Shown piece after piece: positions 37,261-50,000 of a stretch of DNA of 64,000 bases. The notes below the pieces were generated by a model that worked only from the letters and a program-made list of their open reading frames with translations, was not told the DNA's origin and made no database searches. The position numbers and the translations under genes are program-made. How positions within the stretch are numbered: position 1 is the first letter of the stretch; each line of letters opens with the position of its first letter. Source of the DNA: Rhynchospora pubera (lineage: Eukaryota > Streptophyta > Magnoliopsida > Poales > Cyperaceae); the NCBI GenBank assembly GCA_028095005.1, contig CM051460.1, positions 79,873,676 to 79,937,675 on the forward strand, given 5' to 3'.

Positions 37261-37846
37261 GAATGAAAATGAGGACGATATGTATTTTCCAAATTGCTAC
37301 ATTTACACCAAAAGGCATTGTAAGTACAAAACATACAAGCAGAAAAAGGTACTTGAGTACAATCTTAATCAAGTTTCTGAATTCTTGCGACTAACCTCTG
37401 AACTTTCTTAGGATTCATGTCATTTCTGAATTTGATACTAGTTCAACAATTAATAGTTGGCCGAATAATAGAGCTAATGGAAGGTGTTAATTTGTATTAA
37501 TTAATCCGAATTGCTTTCCGTCGTCTCCTTGTTCCATCATCTCCATCATCTTCCTATAAACGCGCGCGTTAATTTTTTTCATTTTTAAGAAACACGTTAA
37601 TAACTTCTCTTTCATTTTCGGAAGTTCAAGGGATGAGAGGATGGGCACTCAGAGGATGAGCGTCAAGAGATGAGGACAGATCGAATCAGAGAAAAATGAT
37701 GGGAATGATGGATCTTGGGACGATTCTTATCGGTTCTTATTAATTAATAGGACAAGTTTAAGGGGGCTAATCGAAGAAAATAAAGTTAGAGATTGGGTTT
37801 AACCTACAAAAGCGGTTGTTTCTAATGCAATTATTGAGTGACAATA
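37261..37846 (+). promoter_or_regulatory. A/C-type promoter region at the gene B locus
   Basis: Words such as ACATACAAGCAGAAAAAGG, TTTGATACTAGTTCAACAAT and GACAAGTTTAAGGGGGCTAA line up with the regions upstream of genes A and C. The block ends at the alternative first exon at 37847-37943. Function is inferred from conservation between copies. Confidence 0.45.
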
Positions 37847-37943
37847 ATGTACGAGTACCGCAGATATATAAGGATCAGGTGCCCCTCTTTCATCTTCATC
37901 CAATTCTTGCCTCTAGTTTTCTGCCAGAACGTCAATCCTCCAG
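37847..37943 (+). CDS. alternative signal-peptide exon for gene B (A/C-type)
   Basis: An in-frame ATG (37847-37849) opens 32 codons plus one base, ending in a donor GTATAATC. The last part reads FIFIQFLPLVFCQNVNPP, close to gene A exon 1 (FIFMQLLLLVFCQ). The end phase is 1, identical to the exon at 41542-41638, so it could splice to gene B exon 2 at 42687. The ancestral MKMRVL start has been lost and replaced by an upstream ATG giving a basic N-terminus. It may be a live alternative first exon or a relic; transcript data decide. Confidence 0.4.
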
Positions 37944-38226
37944 GTATAATCTTAAATCATATAAGTGTTACATGATCTTAATTTTTTATGACTTTTATCA
38001 ATGTATGGTGAATTTACCAAGAAAAGTATATCTAAAAAATATATTAAGGATTTTAATTTTGTTGATTTTATGAAAGAGTGATAATTAAATTTTAGATCGT
38101 GGTGATTAGCACTTTTACTATTTTTGAGTAATGATTACTTGATTGCTTGATTGTAGTAATCAGACTCGTTTTTTTTATTGTCTAATAACCCAATATATCA
38201 ATCCCAACCCAATTAGACTAGGAGGT

Positions 38227-38617
38227 GGGCTAAAGCCATAGATGGCAATGCCATAGATGTTCTTTTTGAGTTATTTTTTTAAGATCCGAAATTCAATCGG
38301 TTAATCCAAACCATTCAAATTGATCAACATATTGAAATACCATTGGAGACCAAATTTTACATTTTTTTGAATTTTTTCGCTATTTATTTTGATATGTTCA
38401 AATTGGAGGGTCTGAAATACTCTAATTATAACGTTTTTTAAAAATATCATAATAAATAGTAAACAAATTCGAAAAAATATAAAATTTAGTCTCCAAGGGT
38501 ATTTTAATATGGTGAATAACTTGAACTATTCGAATTGAACATTTGAATTTTGGATCTCGAAAAATGACTCTATGGCACGGGACCCTCTGTGTCATCTATG
38601 GCACATTAGCCATCCTC
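38227..38617. mobile_element. fold-back MITE with GGCTAA..GCCATAGATG ends
   Basis: GGGCTAAAGCCATAGATGGC on the left pairs with GTCATCTATGGCACATTAGCC on the right, and the arms continue inward (GATCCAAACC..., ACCAAATTTTACATTTTTT and their inverses). The core words are shared with the fold-back elements at 23492, 43625 and 51475. Confidence 0.65.
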
Positions 38618-38879
38618 ATTAGACTAGAAAATATTTTATTTTGAAAATTAGCAATGATGAATCCTCGATTATCCACTATAAGTTCTAATTAGAGGTTGGA
38701 CAAACTTAAACAAAATAAAGTGATACAAATAATAAAAGAGTTTTAGATGCTGATGCCCATAAGTAGTAATTAGTTGATGTATGATCGCTCTCTACTAAGT
38801 TAATTTAATAATTGGCACTGATAAGTACAATCAAGCACTAATGAAATCAAGCAATCAATACTAAAAACAAAAAGGGTGT

Positions 38880-39930
38880 TTTGTCAAAACAAGATAGCGC
38901 GTCCCTTCTGACCCCTTACTCGCGTCTTCCTTCCCCTCACCCCGCCTCAGTCGCGTCTCCCTTCTTCCTCACTCCGCTTCACCCTCTCTTTTGTGCCTCT
39001 CACCCTTGTCTCCCTCTTTCCCTCATCTCCTCCGCGGCTCTCTCCCTCATATTCCTCTCTCACTCATCTCTTTTGCGTCAGATCTCTCTTTTTTATTCGC
39101 ACCTGTATAACCCTTGTCAAAAATGAGATAACCATCCATTTACTTTAGATAACCCTGTTTACTTACAAATAATTGCTCAATTTAACTTATTAGATACTCC
39201 CTTTACTTTATTAGTTACTCCCTTACCATTAATTATTGACTTCCATTACAAAACATAAATAATTACTCATTTAAAATTATTATTAGATACTCCCTTTTCA
39301 ATTATAAGTACTCCCACAATACGAATAAAATACTCCCTTACATACTTCCATAATAGAACATTAATGTTCTTTCTTATGACATAAAAATATTAGATGCCCT
39401 TATACATATATTAGATACTCTTTTAAAATTTATTACTTAAACCCTTATGTACATATATTAGATAATTAATTTGATTATATATAATTAATTACACATTTAA
39501 CTCATTGTTTACTCCCAAATAGTCATTTAGTTAATCCCAAATCATAGCATAACCAGATCTAAATGTCTATTTTTTTTCTCACCCTTCTCGATTTCTACTC
39601 ATATCTTCCTATACCATATCTGATCGATCGCCTTCCTTCCCCCTCTCGTTAAAGAAGAAAGTGGGAGGGGAGACATGCCAATGATGAAAGAGTGTGAGGA
39701 GACAAAAAAGAGAGAAGAAGCATGAAGAAGAGCCATGGGGTGGACAGAGAGGTGCAGAGAGGGTGAGGGGAGAGGAGAGGGAAGATGAATTTGCATAGAG
39801 AGGAGAGGGAAAAAAGATTTGCACGGAGAGGAGATTCGCGTGTTGGAGTCGCTCACATACGTGAGAGGGAAGAGGAAATAAGTCGCGTGCGAGGAGGAGG
39901 GAGAGGCGCACTCCCTCTGATTGTTTTATT
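38880..39930. repeat. CT-rich arm and GA-rich arm, possible large inverted repeat
   Basis: 38895-39120 is CT-rich with GCGTC words, and 39650-39910 is GA-rich with GCGC and TCGCG words, so the two resemble inverted arms around an AT-rich centre. Open frames here are low-complexity and rejected as genes. A terminal repeat was not defined. Confidence 0.35.
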
Positions 39931-41541
39931 GCGCATTTTCTTAATAGCGAAAATTTCTTTCTAAATCTCCATTTGGGTCATTATGATGTATTTTTTTTTA
40001 AAAAAAAATATATTTTATTTCTTCAGGTTTATTTTACAGACTAGTAGATATTGCTATAAACTATTGAAAATTTTGCCAAAGTTATAATCTGGTCCAACTG
40101 GCTTACACCCCAAATTAAAGGTAAAACTCTGATAAATACTAATACATTCATGCTTAAGCAGTCATAGATCCGAAAGAAATCCCATTATAAAGATACTTCT
40201 TGCCACCTTGAAACGATTTAGATCAATTGACGTTTAAATTAATTGGGAAATTTCAAGTCAATTAAGTATTCAAGTGATTGTTAATTTATTTTTTGAGGGT
40301 CTGATTGTTAATTAATTTATTTTTATTGTCAATTTATGACCTAGTCAAATTCAAATTCAGGTTCATATCAATGGAACAGCTACTTAGACATTACATCATA
40401 CATCTTTTGTGCCTATATTAGATACCCTCATATATTAATTAAGATAAGAGTACATCATGGCTATTTTTACTTAAAAAGATTTCTAAACCCTGGGCAACTT
40501 CTCAAAAGCCTTTCGTATCCAATTGAAACATCAGAGGTTTTCTCTCCTCTGGTACCACAACTTCTTGTTTTTCTCGGTGTGCTGCATATAAACAGAGATG
40601 AGGGTGACAAAGCGCCACACCTACAATATAAAAAGTTTTAAATGATAGAAGTACCAGTGTGTCTAAAAAAGCCCCACTAAAGGATAAAATTAAAACTCAA
40701 CTCGTCATCCCATGGAAAAGCCCAACTAAAATCGAAAGTTTAAAAAGCGAATAACGAACTCGTAGCAGATATTTTTATAATAATATCATAAAGCATAGCG
40801 AATAGCGGGTATTTAGCGGCTGCTATCGAACCATAATAAATCTGTACACACAAGTATATTTTGAATATCTAATTTAGTCTAAGATAAAACATTAAAATAT
40901 TTTCACGTATCTAATTAACGCTAATTAAAATTACATTCATTTTCTATACATATTTGACCATTAAATTTTAAGAATTTTAAAATGTTCAAAACATAAGAAC
41001 CCAAATGGCTTATTTTGTAAACTTTTCATAGAACTTTGAATTACATTAATTGATGTTCGTATGTGAAAGATATGCCCAAATTACTACTATTATATTAGCA
41101 AATTATAAACTGTATGCACCACTATTAAACCACTATATTGCCGCCATTTCGCTGCTATAACCCGTTATTGTCCCATGTCGCGCCGTCGGATAAATCGCTA
41201 AATTTGTAGTGTTATAGCTGCTTTTATGGCCGCTATTTTTAACCTTTGAACCATCAAGTAATTTTTTTGTTTAGATCATGCGTTTACTTAGCCTTGCTCA
41301 AATTATCTTATATGAGAAATAATTGGTTGACTTTTTTGTTAATTACCTCCAGATCCGCATACAAGAAGACAGGAAGCACTCTATAAACTTTTCCTTGGAA
41401 GAAGACTAGTACGAGCTAATTTCGTGGATATTCTATATTAGTTTATTCCGAAACTAAAGTAAAGATTTCTTACAATTATTAGAAGCACTTCTATAAAAAC
41501 AGTCGTTCTCAGTCAGGCTTTCAAGCCGACAGGAACAGGAA
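39931..41541. other. spacer upstream of gene B exon 1
   Basis: AT-rich, with CGCTAT/GCGAATA words near 40745-40830 and 41140-41230 that look like paired remnants of a repeat. CTGCATATAAACAG at about 40580 is TATA-like. No gene was seen. Confidence 0.4.
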
Positions 41542-43997
41542 ATGCCCTTGAGAAAAATGCTTGACGAGTTCAGCTGCCTTGTTATTCTGGTGCTGGGTAT
41601 TGCTATTACCGGAGTCAACAGCCAGCTTGATTCTCTTGGTATAAGACTGCTATTTATCATTTCTCTTTCATTTTCCAACTTTCTTTCTTAGTTTTAGTAG
41701 TGTAAAATAACTACATGTAATATTAATAGACTATAGAGCCCTGAAATCTGGCAGTACAAAAAAAAAAAAAAAGAAAGGGAAATAGCTAGCAGTTCAGGAT
41801 GCTAACAAAATATATTGCACTTCTGTCTTCTCGAGGCTGGAAGTCTGGAACTGCATTTTATTTGTTTAATATTACTACGCGCAATCAACATTGCGCCTAT
41901 GTTGCATGGGTACGGATACGAGTACTGTACCAGATACGATACGGGTACGGGTAAGAGTACTGTACCGGATACGGTACGGGTATGGCGGTTCGAAAATTTT
42001 AAAAAATGTCTAGTCCGGATACGGCGATATATATTATATATTTAAAAAATTTTAATATGATTTTAATTATGTAATAAATTTTTTATGAGTGTATGATTAT
42101 AAAATTTTATATCACTAAAATTTTTATATGTGTGTGATTTAGCGCATAAATTTTCATAGCCAAATGAATTTCTAAAGGTCTTCAAACAATTAAAAAACTA
42201 AACTATTATATAGATTAGATTTTATGGGATTCAAAAAAATTCTAAAATATCTTATAAGTCTATAATTAGAAAATTTTACATCACTGAATTTGTCATATAT
42301 ATGTGAGCAAGTATATAAATTTTCATAGCCAAATAATTATTAAAAGCCTTCAAACAATTTAAAATGTAATATGTATTTTCTGAAATTAAGGAAATGGACA
42401 CATCCATAGAATGAGGAATGGAGAGCAAAACTATGAGTGGATGAATTTTGTCCGCTTTAATTCGCTTCATAATTCCACAATAGGTTTGAATACTGTTCTA
42501 AGAAAGTTTATATATAGCAAGGTGTCCATGAAAGTGAAAAACGTGGCACCTTTGGGCCATATTCAAAATAATAAAATTTGGGCCATGTTGAATAGTTTAG
42601 ATCGGTAACAATGCGCGCATATTCAGTTAGGTTTGGGTTATTTTTTATTTTCTTTTAAAGGATATGCGGTTCCTTTGTCTTTGCAGGTTTTATAAGCATT
42701 GATTGTGGACTTCCTGCAAATTCTACCTCTGTTGATGATGATACTAAGTTGACTTATGTGTCTGATGATCAATTTATCGACACGGGAGTGAACTACAAAA
42801 TCGCCTCCAAGTATGCTAGTACCGGTAATGGCCCCGAGCAATATGGGACTCTCAGGAGTTTTCCCAATGGAAAACGAAATTGCTATACGTTAAGATCCCT
42901 ATCCGCAGGATCAAAGTATCTTGTAAGAGCAAAATTCATGTATGGTAACTTTGATAATTTATACAAGCCCCCGACCTTTGATCTTTATTTGGGGCTCAAT
43001 TATTGGTACACAGTTAACTTGAATAGTCCAGATGACGCTCGTTTTGCTGAGATTATCACCCTAGCCACTTCTGATTACTTGCAAGTTTGCCTCGTAAATA
43101 AGGACCTTGGCACTCCTTTTATCTCTGTGCTAGAACTGAGGCCATTGGAGACTACTCTCTATAGGGATGTAAATTCCACGCAATCATTGGTACACTTTTT
43201 TAGGGGTAACACAGGAGCAAGTGATCAACTGATAAGGTAAAAATGATATACTAACTCCTCAAAAGAAAAAAATAGTGGTAAACGTGCTAATTATTAGCAT
43301 GTGGTCTAGTGGCTCAGTGATAAGAGCACTAGACTGGCCTCCAAAAGATCAAGAGTTTAAATCCCGCATATATTTTTAATTTTAGAAAAAAGTTAGATGA
43401 CAAATACCTCTCTTTTTCTTAAAAAAAACAAACTAATTATTAATTAACAATTATAGGTGATTATCAAATATTTGTTGCCATATTATATATATATAATCTA
43501 ATGTTTTTTTTTCCTGAAACATTTTGTGTTATAATAAAATGTGACAATTAGTTACTGACATATGCCATAATCATCGAAATTTTGACTAATTGAGTTATTT
43601 CTCATATATATATATATATATATAGAGATTGTCTTCGTGCTACGGATTCGTTCTTGCCTTTCATGCTTCAAACAACCGATCCAAACCATTCATTATCTTC
43701 TAGATATTAAAATCTTATTAGAAACCAAATTTTACATTTTTTTGAATTTTTTTACTATTTTTTTCATATTTTTTAAAATCGCTGTTGTTGAAGGGCCCAG
43801 AATTTATTAGATTAAGTATTTTAAAAAATCTGAGAAAAATAGTAAAAAAATTTTAAAAAATGTAAAATTTGGTTTCTAATGAGATTTCAATATGAAAAAG
43901 ATAATGAACGGTTTGGATCGATTGATTGAAGCATAAAATTAAAGAACGAATCCGTAGCACGAAGGGCATCCGTGCTATGCATAGCATTTTAGCAATC

Positions 43998-44047
<50 letters not shown>

Positions 44048-47000
44048 CTACCGAAGTAATATATATACTATAATTGAAACGTGTTAATTCTCTATTAGGT
44101 CCTCCAAACTCAAAAGGATAAGAAAAAATGGATACAAATTTACCCATTGAAAATCATGTTCTGTTTATAAGAGAATAAAAAGAAAATATCAGGTAATTAT
44201 GATATACTTTCATGAAAACAATTAATAATACAAAGATGGTCAGCACTCATATTCTTCTTGCACCACTTGATTAAAAAAACAAAAATAGGTACCCTAATGA
44301 TCCATATGACCGATTTTGGAGGAACTACACATTGGACACATGGTCATCTATCTCAACCAACTCCATTGTGCAGCCCGACCCAGACTATGCGACCCCCTCT
44401 ATCGTGATGCAAACTGCTGCCACCACTTCAAGCACCAATCAATCCCTTAATATCTCCTGGACTGGTGATAATGAATCCGTTGAATTTTTAATAATTCTTC
44501 ACATCGGTGAAATCCAGGACATACCACGCACTGATTATAGGGAGTTCGATATACTCTCCCAAGACCCATTGTTTAAATATTTATATGCACCAAGTAATCT
44601 TACGTCAGGATGGGTAAGGTACAAGGACACAGGTCGCACTGCATATTATATGTCGCTTAAAGCGACTTCAAAGTCAACTCTTCCTCCAATATTGAATGCC
44701 ATTGAGCTGTATGTCATTACACCCGCCACTGGGATCCCCACCTACATTGCTGATGGTAAGTTTGATTATTCCTTAATCTAAGACCTCTTTAATTTTCAAA
44801 ATTGGAAACCCGGAATTTGTGCATCAGGGAGCTTTTTATTATTTTATCATTTATTTTTTTGTGAACTACATTAATCATAGGTTTTGGTCATGTAACCAGA
44901 AGAAAATTTTCATTCCTTTTTATTAAAAGTTCACTGTTTAAGATACTTCATTTTTTTTGGGTGTAAAGATACAATATATTGAAATTATCTTTTAATTATC
45001 ACTCAAAATATTGTTTTAATTATTTCTACAACTCAAATATCAAGCATCCAACACTAGATCAAACTCTATTAGTACTTAATATTCCTACACCTGCGTACTT
45101 AGCACTCGGCACACTAGTACGTATCTAGGCCTGTCAAACGTGTTGAAAAAACACGGAAAAGACTCAAACTGTTGCCGTTTCGTAAAAAAAACGGTATAGA
45201 AAACCATTCCGTTAACCATTTCGTAAACGAAACGGCACATAATTTCGTTTCGTTTACCGTGCCACTTCAGAAAATATACATGAAACGGTTTGAAATGAGA
45301 CTGAAACGGTCGAAACGGTATGATTCGGTATTCCGTCTACCGTTTCGTTTAAGAATACGGAACATTTCAACATATCGTTAATCGTTTCGTTTATGTTGAA
45401 ACGTAGTGGCAAACGGTAAACGCGTACCGTTGACACCTCTATACGTATCACTTATTACAAATTTACAATAAGAGCTTGTTTCCTTGCTTCTGCGATTAAT
45501 ATATATGGAGACTAGTAACTTATATTTATAATAGATAGTAGTGGATGAAATACTAGACCTTTAAATATTTTATTAACTATTTAAAAAAAATCTTCCAAAA
45601 AAAAATATAGAGATGCATGTATTCATGAAAAATATCTAGTTCCACTGACATTTAAACAAAAATATCTCTAACAAAAAAATCTCCACAATTCTAATTCTCT
45701 AACCAAATAGATTATTTGGACTTGGGCTCAATGTTGCTTTCCTAAATGTTTTCACATTCTGTTTTTCCACCGTTCTTTACTTTCTCGTTCCAGTTTCCAC
45801 TGATAGTTTCCATCTCTGTTGTAACACCCCGGAGTTCCAAAGGTGATCTCTAATATATATGATCAAACATACATTCTATATTATTGTTTGATCAATTAAT
45901 AGATTGATAATGCATGTAATTTCAATTGCAGTTACTGCCATTAATAATATTAAATCCATGTATACAAAGTAAAAAGTGACTGGAGCGGAGATCCTTGTGT
46001 ACGTTCCTACTGAACTTGCATGGACTGGTGTGAAATTTTAAATTAGTTCAATAGATCTTCAGTCCCCATTTGTAGAGCTCAACACAGTAAATGGATTAAT
46101 TTTTTTTTTTAAAAAAAAATGCTTTTCCTTCAAAACTTAGGCTCCGTTTGGATAGTGTGAGAATAAGAGGAATAAGGAAAGAAGTGGAAAGAAGTATTGA
46201 AAAGTGTATAATTTTGTAAAGAGTTTGGATTGTTTATAATAAATTTATTCTCTTATTCTCTTATTCTATTTCACATCCGTACAAGGCTACAACTAGCTAG
46301 GACAGAAACCCGGCTCTTAAGAACCATATTTCACACATTACACCTATCTGTATTTCAAATCCATGGTTAAATAGCAAATTTATAAAGGAAATTTTACTCG
46401 TAGTTATTGCTATTAATGCAATCAAGGAGAATTATAAAGTGACCATAGGATGGAACGGTGATCCATGCGTTCCTATAGACTACCCCTGGACAGGTCTTGG
46501 CTGCACCATATACTCCAACGTTCCCAGGATCACTCACTTGTACGTAACTGCAAGTTATTTTTATTTTTAAATTCTTACAAGATATATAAGGCTTAGTAAT
46601 CTAATTACAATCTCAACAATTTTGTGTTTACTTTGGAACAAGAAGTTACCAAAGACTAACTGTTTAATTTTTTTTTTTTTTAGAAATCTATCTTCTGCTG
46701 GCTTGACAGGTGAACTAATATCATCTTTCGGAAATTTGACTGCTCTCGTTTCTTTGTAAGTGCATTTAATATCCTAGAAAAGATTAGACTGTTATCTTGC
46801 TTTAAATATTTACCGTTATATATTTTTCCAGATACATTGGTAGATTGCACCTTTTTTGCCACCTCATATTCCTTTTGCCTTGTCTTTTTCCTTTCTTCAG
46901 GGACTTGTCTGGTAACGACTTGTCAGGGGTTCTAGGGACTTACCTTGATCAGCTAGTTGCTCTCACATACCTGTAGGTGTTGGCATTATTTAATATTTTG

Positions 47001-50000
47001 CTTAAACAAGAAAAATGCTCACTTTATGATAATTATTTAAAACAATTTTCAGGGACATAACAGGAAATAAAAATATTTCATCTATGCTTCCTCCTGGTCT
47101 TCAGAAGAAACAACAAGACGGGACTCTGACATTTAAATCTAAGTATGTTTTATTGTGTTTGAATGGTGCATGTAAATTAATTCCTTGTCATATATGATAT
47201 ATCACTCAAACGAGGTATAAAATGACTGGAAATTTTGTCTTTACTCATGGGTTATATTATTTATTACTACTCGATCGTCGCAGTGTTTCAGACATGGCCC
47301 AGAATAATATACAAGTCCTAGTCCAATAAAAGCATACTTCATTCGAGTGATTAAAACTAATTACATTCTTGTAATCTTGTTCTATTTCACCACGAGCTAC
47401 AAGCCTACAAATAATACTTGCACAGGATTTCGAGTGAAATCCTACGTTGGGCCTTGTTTTTGAAAAAAGACAGACCTGAACTATTCGAAGCATCTAATTC
47501 TTTGGGCCTTTTCAATTTTTATTCACTTCTTAGATTGGGAGATTTTACACAGCAGAGTAACAAAAAGAAAGCACCGGTAGTTATAATAGCAGTTGTTGGA
47601 GCAGTTGTGCTGCTTCTACTGGCAGTCGCAATTATACTTGTTCTCTGTTTGAGAAAGCGCCCTGGTAGGTTCTGCATTTTTTCTACTTTTCTCCTTTAGA
47701 TGGATAAAAAACTGTTTTTTAGTTTAATGTTGCTACTCAATGTGCTGTCAAAACGTACAATTAATGCCAACTAATTATATCATTAAACAGGGCCTGTAAT
47801 TTTGATCATATATTTCAGATTGTCCTAAACTGTACCACTTTGGGTCTAATTCTGATCCTGGTTTTCTATAGTTATATAAGTGCATTTCTTCAATTTTTAT
47901 TTTGTTAATTTAGGTGATAAAATCCAATACCAGCTAATGAATATGAATTAACTACTGGAAAACATCTTCCTGAATTAAAAAATAAAAAATAAGCTCACTT
48001 CAGCATCAGCTTAAATTTACCTTTCAATTTGCATTTTAAAATACGATGCTGAAGTGATATACACCTGTAACACCTCTAAATCTTCTCATTTTGCAGACAA
48101 TCAAATATATATACCAAAACCAAATGAAAACACCGGATCTTCCCCTCTGAGAAATAGCAATGCGGGAAACTTTGCATATAACCCAGCAGCAAATGGTTTT
48201 CATGGAAACAATGCTGGTAAAAATTATACAAACATATCCAAGCCAAGAGGATCAGGCGAAGGGATGTTAAATTTTGAGAACCGACAATTTACATACAATG
48301 ATCTGAAAAAAATCACAAATAGTTTCCAAAATAATATTGGCACTGGAGGATTTGGAAGTGTGTATGCGGGTCTTCTGGAAAATGGAACTCAAGTTGCAGT
48401 GAAGATGCGTTCTCATACATCATCACAAGGAGTGAAAGAGTTCTTAGCTGAGGTAACCATTTTATCTTATATTTCCTACTTTCACCCTAGCCCAAGGCGA
48501 TACCCAAACAAGCTGTATTTTACTGATAAGTCTGATATATTTAGATTTTTTTTTCCTTAAAAGAAACTATTTTTTTTTTCTTTGAAAAAACTAATCTTAA
48601 AGCAGCCAACAGAACTATTTAGAGAAAATATGTTAAAGGATTTATTCTTTTTATTTTATTTTTCTTTCTTTTCAGGCTCAAAATTTAACAAGAGTTCATC
48701 ATAAGAACTTGGTGTCACTGCTGGGCTATTCTATGGATGGAGATTGCATGGCACTAGTGTATGAGTACATGCAAGAAGGAACCCTACAAGATAAGCTCAG
48801 AGGTATTACTTCATACTCAATCATGGTATATTATAATAACGAGAGGTTAATGAAATCATTACCTTGGCAAAGATTAATTAGGGTTTGAGAATTCATCCCA
48901 TTAATTAATTACAGATAATGGAAGGCCTTTGACTTGGAAACAACGGCTCCGAGTTGCATGCGAATCTGCTCAAGGTACAACAGCATTTCAACATCCGAAA
49001 TTTTGAGCAATTAAATATACTTTGGGGTTTGGATACAGTAAATCAGACAAGAATGCTGAATATAATGATTCAATAACTACTACCATAATTCTTCAAAAAC
49101 CTCTCAATGTTTACAACAACAACAACAACTAAGCCTTTTGTCCCAAAAACCTCTCAATGTTTACTTATATTAAAATATATGTTATATAACAAAAATGAAA
49201 ACTAGAGAGACCAATACAGATTCAATTACAGATCATATCACAAAATTTGGCATGCCTAGATTGAAAAACCACCATATAACTAAGTGCTATTATCATTTCA
49301 ATCACAATGAAGGGTTGGAGTATTTGCATAAGTCGTGTAATCCACCACTAATCCATAGAGATGTGAAGACCAACAACATTCTTTTAAATTCAAATCTTGA
49401 TGCAAAGATTGCTGATTTTGGGCTCTCCAGAGCTTTTAACAATGCAAATAGTCATGTTTCAACTGCAGTAGTTGGCACACCAGGCTATCTGGACCCTGAG
49501 TAAGACCTCTTGTCGTTTTTATTTTGATATAGATACCCATTTTTTTAAATTTATTATCATCATAAACCCTCAAAAAAATTTATTATCATCATAACCAGCT
49601 TTTTCATCATATACAAAATTATTTCTCCTTCACTGATTAAAGACTAATTTATCACAAAATTGCCTTGGTAGTTGTACAGTAACTAATGACAAACATCAAA
49701 ATCAGTGAAATCCTTCAGTTTGGACATAGGTTACATTTTGTTACACCATCTGAATTGTAATATATAACATCTGCTGCTTTAGATAAAAAAAATCTATTTG
49801 TTGAAAATGAATTAAACAATCTCATCAGATGTCATTAAATATGCACTTTCAGGTATTCTCAATCATACCAGCTAAGCCAAAAAAGTGATGTATACGGCTT
49901 TGGAGTCGTTCTGCTAGAGATAATTACTGGCAAGCCCCCTATAATAGCAGGCCCAGAAGGAGGCCATCTGGCAAAATGGGTAAGTCAAAAACTATCCAAA

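Noticed and set aside
39599..39911. Two overlapping Ser/Pro/Leu-rich minus-strand frames
   Set aside because: Low-complexity translation of a GA-rich tract; no start context, domain or splice pattern.
43301..43370. Functional tRNA gene
   Set aside because: Boxes are tRNA-like but the acceptor stem does not pair and no terminator-like tail follows at the right distance; called a SINE relic instead.
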